This document shows positions 1 through 5,008 of a DNA stretch of 9,113 nucleotides, piece by piece (position 1 is the first letter of the stretch; each line of letters starts with the position of its first letter). The notes beneath the pieces were generated by a model. The model was not told where the DNA came from and made no database searches. It saw nothing but the letters and a program-made list of their open reading frames with translations. Source of the DNA: Deltaproteobacteria bacterium. GTDB taxonomy: Bacteria; Desulfobacterota; Desulfobacteria; Desulfobacterales; Desulfatibacillaceae. The position numbers and the translations under genes are program-made. The stretch is taken from NCBI GenBank assembly GCA_021815525.1, contig JAKAGN010000083.1, forward strand, positions 1-9,113, given 5' to 3'.

Positions 1-425
1 AGGAGACGGGACAGCTGGTGGCTTCCGGCAAGGAGGTCAAGCGCTCCGACAGCTTGATCAAGGAGCTGAAGCTTCCTGGCGAGGAGGCGGCGGCCGGGTC
101 GGCCGCGGTCAAGAAGCCCAAGAAAAAGTCCGGCGCGGTGGTGAAAAAGGCGCCGAAAAAGCACATGAAACGGGTGCTTAAAAAGAAAAAGTCAGCCAAG
201 AAAAAGAAGGCTCTGAGGAAGAAGAGGATTGTCCGCAGGCATCACGCAAAACCGGCTCGGCCGGCTGAAGCTCAGCCTGCGCCGGCACAGCCCGCCGCCG
301 CTCAGCCGGCCGCCGCTCAGCCCAAACCCGTGAAGCCGGCGCCCGTGCAGCCAAAACCCGCGCCGCCGATGCCGCCGCCGAAACCGGCGCAGCCGGCGCC
401 GGCTCAGCCGAAGCCAGCGAAGTAG
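1..425 (+). CDS. Lys-rich then Pro/Ala/Gln-rich basic protein, 3' part or whole
   Basis: The reading frame is open to the left edge, so this may be the C-terminal part of a longer protein. A possible local start is the GTG at 18, with AGGAGA at 1-6 eleven bases upstream; that would give 135 residues. Counting from this GTG, residues 32-76 are extremely lysine/arginine-rich (runs such as KKPKKK and KKKKALRKKR). Residues 78-135 are a low-complexity tail built from QPAPA, QPKP and KPAP units. There is no membrane segment, no cysteine and no catalytic motif. Such composition is seen in histone H1-like and AlgP-type bacterial tails that bind nucleic acid or other polyanions, and nucleic-acid binding is therefore the most natural guess. 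A basic tail on an unrelated enzyme is equally possible. The function of the complete protein cannot be told from this window. Confidence 0.55.
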   Translation, partial: ETGQLVASGKEVKRSDSLIKELKLPGEEAAAGSAAVKKPKKKSGAVVKKAPKKHMKRVLKKKKSAKKKKALRKKRIVRRHHAKPARPAEAQPAPAQPAAAQPAAAQPKPVKPAPVQPKPAPPMPPPKPAQPAPAQPKPAK

Positions 426-471
426 GAAGGAGCGCCGAGACCACTCCGTGCTGCTCCTTCCGACCGGAAGG
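425..471 (+). promoter_or_regulatory. Overlapping alternative hairpins upstream of the GGDEF gene
   Basis: Immediately after the TAG stop, GGAAGGAGC (425-433) is the perfect complement of GCTCCTTCC (453-461), a 9-bp stem with a 19-nt loop. The right arm also takes part in a second hairpin, CCTTCC (456-461) with GGAAGG (466-471), with a 4-nt loop. The two folds exclude each other. No T-run follows, so this is not a standard intrinsic terminator. It could modulate read-through or translation of the cyclase gene starting at 502, but that is inference. Confidence 0.4.
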
Positions 472-501
472 AACCGGGGCCCGGAAAACAGGGGGTGGTT
501 C

Positions 502-1431
502 ATGAGGGAGTGCCATCGGCCGTCGCCGCCGCAAAAAGCTCTTGTGGTGGCGGCGGCCGTCCTTTTCATAACCCTTGTGGGGTACATCGATTACGTTACC
601 GGGGTGGAGCTTAGGGTCTACCCCCTCTACTTCATCCCGGTGGCCGTCACCGCCTGGTGGGTGGGTCTTCCGGCCAGCCTCCTGCTTTCGGTCCTTGCCA
701 TCGCCAGCTGGTGGGCGGCCAACAGCTTCGGGGGCCTCACCTTCTCCTCGCCCCTGATCTGGGTCTTGAACGGCGCGGCCGACATGATCTCCTTCAGCGT
801 GGTGGCGGGCCTCATCACCTTCCTGAAAAGGAGCCACGACTCCGAGCATAACCTTGCCCGGGTGGACTCCCTCACGGGCCTTTCCAACTCCCGCGCCTTC
901 CATGAAGCCGCGGCCCTCGAGATCGAGCGGCAGAAGCGCCACTCCGATCCACTGACCATCGCCTATATCGACCTCGACAACTTCAAGCTGGTAAACGACC
1001 GCTTCGGGCACCAGGCGGGAAACTCCGTCCTTTCGAAGGTGGCCGAGTCCCTGCGCATGGAAACCCGCGACACCGACGTCCTGGCGCGCCTGGGAGGGGA
1101 CGAGTTCGCGGTGCTGCTTCCAAGGACCGATAGCTCGGGTGCGGGCGCGCTCCTTGCGCGCATCGCCGGGGAGATGGCGGTGCTCATGGCGGAAAAGGGC
1201 TGGCCGGTCACCATGAGCATAGGGGCGGTGACGTTTCTTGACCCGCCGGAAAGCGTGGACGAGCTGATCGGAAGGGCCGACGCCATAATGTACAGGGTAA
1301 AAGCGGGCGGTAAAAACGCGATCCGGCTCGAGCTTTATTCCACGGCAGACGAAGAACGCCCCAGGGATCCGGATTCCGGACGGATAGAAGGCAATATACC
1401 GTCGCAACAACACCCCTTTGAAAAAGCTTGA
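502..1431 (+). CDS. Membrane-bound GGDEF diguanylate cyclase
   Basis: Predicted inner-membrane diguanylate cyclase making cyclic di-GMP from two GTP. The ATG at 502 is preferred (309 residues) because GGGGGTGG lies at 491-498; a GTG at 448 would add 18 residues with no comparable ribosome site. The N-terminus has about four hydrophobic helices (roughly residues 13-29, 38-54, 57-74 and 84-108). It contains a YIDYVTG...YPLYFIPV pattern common in membrane sensors fused to GGDEF domains. The GGDEF domain begins at DSLTGL (122-127). It has the metal-binding YIDLDNFK stretch (155-162), the GGDEF signature at 198-202, and the product-inhibition I-site RDTD at 189-192, exactly five residues upstream of the signature. 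Activity and c-di-GMP feedback inhibition are therefore both expected. The last 30 or so residues are a polar tail outside the domain. No EAL or receiver domain is present. The input signal is unknown. Confidence 0.93.
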   Translation: MRECHRPSPPQKALVVAAAVLFITLVGYIDYVTGVELRVYPLYFIPVAVTAWWVGLPASLLLSVLAIASWWAANSFGGLTFSSPLIWVLNGAADMISFSVVAGLITFLKRSHDSEHNLARVDSLTGLSNSRAFHEAAALEIERQKRHSDPLTIAYIDLDNFKLVNDRFGHQAGNSVLSKVAESLRMETRDTDVLARLGGDEFAVLLPRTDSSGAGALLARIAGEMAVLMAEKGWPVTMSIGAVTFLDPPESVDELIGRADAIMYRVKAGGKNAIRLELYSTADEERPRDPDSGRIEGNIPSQQHPFEKA

Positions 1432-1585
1432 ACCCAAAGCCTGCAAGGACAACAAAGGCTTCCATACTCTCGAAAACCCGACACCGGAGGCCTATTCCAT
1501 ATCCAGCAGCCAAACGCTCTCCGGGGCAGGCGCTTATATCTGGAATAATCATCATGTTTTTCTGACTGTATAATGCCGAAAAGTG

Positions 1586-1614
1586 TTGACTATTTTTTTT
1601 ATTGGTTATATGGT
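1586..1614 (+). promoter_or_regulatory. Candidate sigma-70 promoter for the YbjN-like gene
   Basis: TTGACT (1586-1591, five of six to the -35 consensus) is followed after 17 bases by TATGGT (1609-1614, four of six to the -10 consensus), within the most AT-rich part of the window. It reads toward the gene at 1841 and would give a leader of roughly 220 nt. A TATAAT at 1569-1574 is also present but lacks a convincing -35 element. The call rests on sequence similarity only. Confidence 0.4.
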
Positions 1615-1742
1615 ATTAAAAAAATAGCTATGCTTGATTATATTCGTAGTAATACTTTTAGCCGAAGCATTCAGGAGATCGGAACACCAACCAGCCCTTT
1701 GCTGCGCTTCTCGCTTTATCACTGTTCCCTGTTAAGCACTTC

Positions 1743-1794
1743 GAGGCCTAAAGGTGGAATGAAAGCCGTAGGAAGTACTTGGGCTTCAGGCCTC
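1743..1794 (+). other. Nested hairpin in the leader of the YbjN-like gene
   Basis: GAGGCCT (1743-1749) pairs with AGGCCTC (1788-1794). Inside it, AAGCC (1763-1767) pairs with GGCTT (1782-1786). The innermost loop contains the self-complementary octamer AAGTACTT (1773-1780). The left side has a 13-nt internal bulge and the right side a single base. It ends 46 nt before the ATG at 1841. It may be a structured 5' leader or a protein-binding inverted repeat; it matches no riboswitch class that I recognise. Confidence 0.35.
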
Positions 1795-1840
1795 TGACCT
1801 ACAAAGATCGTTCTGGCCCAAACAAGAAAGGAAACCCGGG

Positions 1841-2233
1841 ATGACGAAGCAAGAACGTGCAATGATGTACAAAACCTTTCTCGCAGAGGAAGGATACGGC
1901 CCGAAGATCGACGGTGACGGTGACGTCTCATTCAAGTTCGAGGGTGGAAACTACGTCATAGTTATTCCCGAGCAGGACGAGATGTTTTTCAATTTGATCT
2001 ATCCCGCTTTCTGGCCCATCGAAAGCGAAGCGGAGAGAGCAAAGGTGGTGATTGCTTCGCTTTATGCCACTTCGCAAACAAAGGTTGCCAAGGTGTTTCC
2101 CATTAAGGATAACACATGGGCTGCGATTGAGATGTTTTGCTCGCCTCCGCAAGTCTTCAAAGCCGTGTTTCAACGTTCTCTGAGTGCATTGCGCGCTGCC
2201 GTCAAGAACTTCAGCAGCAAGATGCAGGAATAG
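1841..2233 (+). CDS. YbjN-like domain protein
   Basis: A 130-residue cytoplasmic protein with no signal peptide or membrane helix. The ATG at 1841 is supported by AAGGAAA at 1828-1834. The order of elements fits the YbjN / type III secretion chaperone-like fold. A first helix ends in FLAEEGYGPKID (13-24). Strands with acidic turns follow (DGDGDVSFKFEGGNYVIVI, 24-42), then an FWPIESEAERAKVV stretch (58-70) typical of the family, the strand KVAKVFPIKDNTWAAIEMF (81-99), and a final helix (103-128). Proteins of this family are small and mostly uncharacterised; E. coli YbjN has been linked to stress responses and motility. The gene appears to be a single transcription unit, with no co-directional partner and a convergent gene downstream. 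Its AT-leaning codons and AT-rich upstream region differ from its neighbours, suggesting acquisition. The family call is by pattern recognition, without a search. Confidence 0.7.
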   Translation: MTKQERAMMYKTFLAEEGYGPKIDGDGDVSFKFEGGNYVIVIPEQDEMFFNLIYPAFWPIESEAERAKVVIASLYATSQTKVAKVFPIKDNTWAAIEMFCSPPQVFKAVFQRSLSALRAAVKNFSSKMQE

Positions 2234-2246
2234 AAGCAGCCGGGCC

Positions 2247-2292
2247 ATGCGGGTACAGGCGGTGGGCCAACCGCCAGCGCCTGTACCCGCAT
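2247..2292. repeat. Perfect 15-bp inverted repeat (strong hairpin)
   Basis: ATGCGGGTACAGGCG (2247-2261) is the exact complement of CGCCTGTACCCGCAT (2278-2292), separated by 16 bases. The loop region can partly extend or compete by pairing GGCGGT with ACCGCC. It begins 13 bases after the stop of the YbjN-like gene. There is no following T-run on either strand, so it is not a classical Rho-independent terminator. It could protect the 3' end of the transcript or be the remnant of a mobile or repeated element. Confidence 0.75.
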
Positions 2293-2320
2293 CGTTATAG
2301 CGGAGAGGTTGATGGGGAAG

Positions 2321-2358
2321 TGCGGCAAGTCTGCCATTGCGGCAGACCTCATAGCGCA
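2321..2358. repeat. Second hairpin in the convergent gap
   Basis: GTCTGCC (2329-2335) pairs perfectly with GGCAGAC (2341-2347) around a 5-nt loop. TGCG (2321-2324) with CGCA (2355-2358) can form an outer stem across unpaired bases. With the inverted repeat at 2247-2292 it makes two hairpins within 112 bases, in the 238-base gap between the convergent stops at 2233 and 2472. No T-run follows. The role is unknown; a bidirectional transcription or decay barrier is possible. Confidence 0.5.
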
Positions 2359-2471
2359 TGTTATGTCTGAACCAAAGGTGAGCTAAGACCGCAACACCCA
2401 ACGCGATGGACAGGCGTCTAAGTTAGAAGTTCGCCGCTCCTCCCGGCAATTCCCCGAAAACTTCTTCGCCC

Positions 2472-3491
2472 TCAGCGCCTTCCGGTGTAGGTCTTGGGAA
2501 TGCGACCGGTGTGGGCGCATTCCGAGCGCAGGCGGCGTCCCACGATCTTCTCGGTCATGCGGCCGATCTCCAGCAGCCGGTCCACGTCGATTCCCGTCTC
2601 GATCCCCATCTCGTCCATCATCACCACCATGTCCTCGGTAGGAACGAGGCCGGTGATGGAGGGGTCCTGGTAGTAGTACTTGCCGGTGCCCCCCACGGGC
2701 ACGCCGTCCACGAAGTTGGCGGGCTGCCCGCCTATGCCGCCCACCGTGGACTCGTAGTGGGTGATGCCGGCGGCGAGCGCGGCCAGGACGTTGGCCAGGC
2801 CCCAGCCCCGCGTGGTGTGGAAGTGCGCCAGGTGCAGCTCCGGTTTCGGCATGGCCTCGAGGATCATGGAGAAGTACTCGTAGACCTTGTTGGGCGGGGC
2901 CGAGCCGTCGTGGTCCGCGTGCTCTATGTCGTCCGCGCCGATGTCGAGCCACCTCTTGGTGAACTCCACGGCCTTCGAAAGCTTGGTGGGGCCCTCGATG
3001 GGGCAGCCCCAGATGGTGGAGACCGTGCCGCACACCTTGAGCCCGGCGTCGTGCGCGAGCGGGATCATGCGCTCGCACATGCGCCAGTACTCTTCGAGGG
3101 AAAGCCCCGAGTTCACCTTGTGGTGGCTTTCGCTCGTGGAAACCATGAAGAGGATGCGGTCCGGGCCGATACCCTCCTTGCGGGCCGCTATGGCCTTTTC
3201 CACGGCCTTTTCCCGGATGGTGATGGTGGTGATCTCCACCTCGGGCAAAAGATGCGCAATCCTCTTGGAGGTCCTCACCCGGCGCATCAGCTCCTCGGCG
3301 TCCTTGAACTGCGGCATGAGCTTGGGCGGGCCGTAGTTGGTAAGCTCCACGCGGCGGAACCCGGCCAGAATAAGCTCCTCGGCCAGCCAAACCTTGGCGT
3401 CCGCGGGGATATACTTCTCCTCGTGCTGGAAACCGTCCCGGACAGTGATGTCGCCCAGGACCACCTTCTTGGGATAACTCAGCGCCGCCAT
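2472..3491 (-). CDS. HMG-CoA lyase-like (DRE-TIM family) enzyme, substrate unknown
   Basis: A 339-residue HMGL-like TIM-barrel protein, of the superfamily that performs aldol cleavage or condensation of acyl-CoA and 2-oxo acids using a divalent metal. Seen in the sequence: ITVRDGFQHEE (15-25) with the family Arg18-Asp19 pair; the strand RRVELTNYGPPKLMPQF (46-62); an HMG-CoA-lyase-like WGCPIEG (161-167); the metal-binding LAHFH (221-225); and RGWGLAN (228-234). GGIGGQP (251-257) and TEDMVVMMDEMGIETGID (285-302) align with the HMG-CoA lyase C-terminal region. The classical lyase has a catalytic cysteine in GGCPYA; here that segment reads GGQPAN and carries roughly a dozen extra residues, so true HMG-CoA lyase activity is doubtful. 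The ATG at 3491 is chosen for its AAGGAG site. An earlier ATG at 3563 overlaps the upstream stop (TAATG) and would add 24 atypical residues. It may be co-transcribed with the SUMF gene upstream, but a functional link is not evident. Confidence 0.85.
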   Translation of the reverse strand: MAALSYPKKVVLGDITVRDGFQHEEKYIPADAKVWLAEELILAGFRRVELTNYGPPKLMPQFKDAEELMRRVRTSKRIAHLLPEVEITTITIREKAVEKAIAARKEGIGPDRILFMVSTSESHHKVNSGLSLEEYWRMCERMIPLAHDAGLKVCGTVSTIWGCPIEGPTKLSKAVEFTKRWLDIGADDIEHADHDGSAPPNKVYEYFSMILEAMPKPELHLAHFHTTRGWGLANVLAALAAGITHYESTVGGIGGQPANFVDGVPVGGTGKYYYQDPSITGLVPTEDMVVMMDEMGIETGIDVDRLLEIGRMTEKIVGRRLRSECAHTGRIPKTYTGRR

Positions 3492-3496
3492 GCGTT

Positions 3497-3502
3497 CTCC
3501 TT
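3497..3502 (-). promoter_or_regulatory. Ribosome binding site deciding the lyase-like start
   Basis: Read on the minus strand, AAGGAG lies five bases before the ATG at 3491. The competing ATG at 3563 has only GGAGAG placed very close to it. This favours the shorter, family-like N-terminus beginning MAALSYPKK. Confidence 0.7.
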
Positions 3503-3562
3503 TTTGGCATTCGTGAAAATTCCGCGGAAAAAGCGGCCGGTGTTGGCGGGCCGCCTTCCGCA

Positions 3563-4993
3563 TTACTCTCCAGGGGTTTCCCGCGGGGCAGAGCGGGCCA
3601 CCCGGAAGCCCGTGCTGTTTTTAAAGCTGCCGGGGGGCTCCTGGTCCCGATCGGCGGTGCGGCAGTGACGCGCCTGGCCGTCCCAGGCGCCGCCCCGCAG
3701 CACCCTGTTGACGCCGCCCGTGAGATTGACGGGGTCAACGGCGGGGCCGTCCGGGTAGGGCGCATAGACGTCGGCGCACCATTCCCAAACGTTTCCAAGC
3801 ATATCGTACAGCCCCCAGGCATTGGGCTCCCTGCCGGACACGGGCTGCGGCCCGCAACGGCGGCAGGCATCCCTGCGCTTGGACCACTTGGCGCAGGGCT
3901 TGGCGCCCTGATACTCGGCGCAGGAATTTCCGCAGAACCAGGCGATGGGGGAAAGCTCGGGCGAGCTGCACTTTCCAGCGATGCTCATGGGCCCCGTGTA
4001 AATGGCCGAACCGCTCCCGGCCCGGGCCGCATACTCCCACTCGGCCTCGGTGGGAAGCCGGTAAAGGTTCGTATGTTCCCGCTCGTTCAGGCGCTGGACG
4101 AACTCCACGGCCATGTTCCAGGACACGCTCTCCACGGGGCAGTCGGGCCCGCAATGCACGAAAAAGGAGGGGGCCGAGCCCATGACCTTCTGCCACTGGG
4201 CCTGCGTAACCTCGGTGCGTCCAATGTAGAATGCGCTGGATATTCGGACCCGGCGCCGGGTCTCATCCCTGTCGCGTCCCGGCTCGTCCGGGGGGCTTCC
4301 CATTTCGAAGCCGCCGGCCGGCACCCGCACGAAGTCCATGCCCACCGAGTTGGTGAAGCGCTCCCCCAGGATGTCGGCCGCCGGGCCCGGCTCCTCGTCG
4401 GGGCTCGGGATGACCCTTGCCGTGCTCCCGGTGGCGTAATGGGCCGCGGCAAGGGCGCCGGCAAGGGTCAGAAACCCCACGAAAACCAGGGACGGAGCAA
4501 GGCCTCCGAAACGGACCGGCCCGGGCTTGACGTGGCGGGAGCGGTCCAGGCTCCAGGCCGCGAGCACGCTCACGATGAGAAGGAGGAGCATGAGGAGCCC
4601 GGCCGTAAGGGCGGACGGGTTCGGCAGCATGGTGAAAACCGCCACGTCGCAGGCGGCCAGGAACAGGTAGGCGATCAGGGCCTCGGAGCGCCGGAATGCG
4701 TCCCCGGCGTAGCCCACGAGCAGATAAACGCTCATGCCGGCGAAAAAGCCGAAAAGGGTCCAGGAAACCACGGGCGAAAAGGGCATGACCGCCAGGCGGT
4801 TCTCGATGAAAAGGAAGAGGAAGGCCGGAAGGCTCGCCATGCTCCGCGGGAACATGATGGTGAAGAAGGCCGCCACGCCCGCCGCGAAAAGGGCGAGCTT
4901 GAGCCTGCCCCGCGCCGGCTGGGGGGCCGAACCCGCCGCCTTGTTGAGGATCGCCACGCAAACGGCGAGAATGAAAATGAGAAATGCTCGCAA
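3563..4993 (-). CDS. Polytopic membrane protein with C-terminal SUMF/FGE-like domain
   Basis: A 476-residue protein starting at TTG, which is supported by GGGGGAG six bases upstream; no alternative start exists before the first membrane helices. About six hydrophobic helices occupy residues 1-187 (near 3-18, 31-49, 74-97, 104-123, 127-148 and 164-187, with a further hydrophobic stretch at 55-70). The arginine-rich loop 150-161 before the last helix suggests that the C-terminal domain faces the periplasm. Residues about 212-466 form a formylglycine-generating-enzyme-sulfatase (SUMF) domain. Its hallmarks are VGMDFVRVPAGGFEMGS (217-233), EVTQAQW (261-267), YRLPTEAEWEYAARAG (311-326), NAWGLYDMLGNVWEWCAD (391-408), RVLRGGAW (430-437) and TGFRVARS (461-468). 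Of the catalytic cysteine pair of genuine FGE, only the second position is Cys (444); the first is Gly439. Residues 342-380 carry a six-cysteine insertion. It is probably translationally coupled to the large gene upstream (15-nt gap). The ligand is unknown. Confidence 0.88.
   Translation of the reverse strand: MRAFLIFILAVCVAILNKAAGSAPQPARGRLKLALFAAGVAAFFTIMFPRSMASLPAFLFLFIENRLAVMPFSPVVSWTLFGFFAGMSVYLLVGYAGDAFRRSEALIAYLFLAACDVAVFTMLPNPSALTAGLLMLLLLIVSVLAAWSLDRSRHVKPGPVRFGGLAPSLVFVGFLTLAGALAAAHYATGSTARVIPSPDEEPGPAADILGERFTNSVGMDFVRVPAGGFEMGSPPDEPGRDRDETRRRVRISSAFYIGRTEVTQAQWQKVMGSAPSFFVHCGPDCPVESVSWNMAVEFVQRLNEREHTNLYRLPTEAEWEYAARAGSGSAIYTGPMSIAGKCSSPELSPIAWFCGNSCAEYQGAKPCAKWSKRRDACRRCGPQPVSGREPNAWGLYDMLGNVWEWCADVYAPYPDGPAVDPVNLTGGVNRVLRGGAWDGQARHCRTADRDQEPPGSFKNSTGFRVARSAPRETPGE
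3854..3970 (-). other. Six-cysteine insertion within the SUMF domain
   Basis: These bases encode residues 342-380 of the membrane SUMF protein. The stretch holds Cys342, 354, 358, 367, 377 and 380, arranged as a CxxxC, a lone Cys and a CxxC, with basic residues between. Typical SUMF domains run directly from the AW(Y/F)xxNS segment to PNxWGLYDM. Here about 20 additional residues intervene, so this looks like a small disulphide-stabilised or metal-binding loop. Confidence 0.6.
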
Positions 4994-4999
4994 AGGTTT

Positions 5000-5006
5000 C
5001 TCCCCC
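5000..5006 (-). promoter_or_regulatory. Ribosome binding site for a TTG start
   Basis: On the minus strand GGGGGAG stands six bases ahead of the TTG at 4993, between the TAG stop of the large gene (5009-5011) and the start of the membrane SUMF gene. It is the main support for using the rare TTG start, and its position next to the upstream stop suggests translational coupling. Confidence 0.65.
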
Positions 5007-5008
5007 GG

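Larger units (their letters stand above)
1432..1840. other. Intergenic region with an AT-rich segment
   Basis: This 409-base gap separates the cyclase gene from the YbjN-like gene. The first 110 or so bases resemble the surrounding GC-rich DNA and contain a weak AAGCCT/AGGCTT inverted repeat (1437-1442, 1456-1461) with no T-run. Bases about 1555-1665 are strongly AT-rich, unlike the rest of the window, and hold the candidate promoter described separately. From 1743 to 1794 the sequence folds into a nested hairpin. A 74-codon open frame at 1573-1797 has no ribosome site and no recognisable protein features, and is not taken as a gene. Confidence 0.6.

Noticed and set aside
178..1455. A 425-codon minus-strand frame opposite the cyclase
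   Set aside because: It is a shadow of the clear GGDEF gene; no motif and no plausible ribosome site.
1573..1797. A 74-codon frame in the AT-rich intergenic region
   Set aside because: It starts at a TATAATG with no ribosome site, crosses the likely promoter and the leader hairpin, and its product looks random.
1731..2300. Integron gene cassette: GTTAAGC at 1731 before the YbjN-like gene and a hairpin followed by GTTATAG at 2294
   Set aside because: GTTAAGC fits the GTTRRRY core, but GTTATAG does not. No matching RYYYAAC partner lies on the left of the hairpin, the stem lacks the R and L boxes with the extrahelical bases of attC, and no integrase is in the window. A degenerate remnant cannot be excluded.
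3492..3563. Use of the ATG at 3563 (TAATG overlap) as the start of the lyase-like gene
   Set aside because: The added 24 residues are basic and unlike the family N-terminus, while the ATG at 3491 has a much better ribosome site and begins directly before the first barrel strand.
2383..3870. A 495-codon minus-strand frame overlapping the lyase-like gene
   Set aside because: It overlaps the HMGL-like frame and the end of the SUMF gene on the same strand, and its translation is low-complexity Arg/Gly/His with no family motif.
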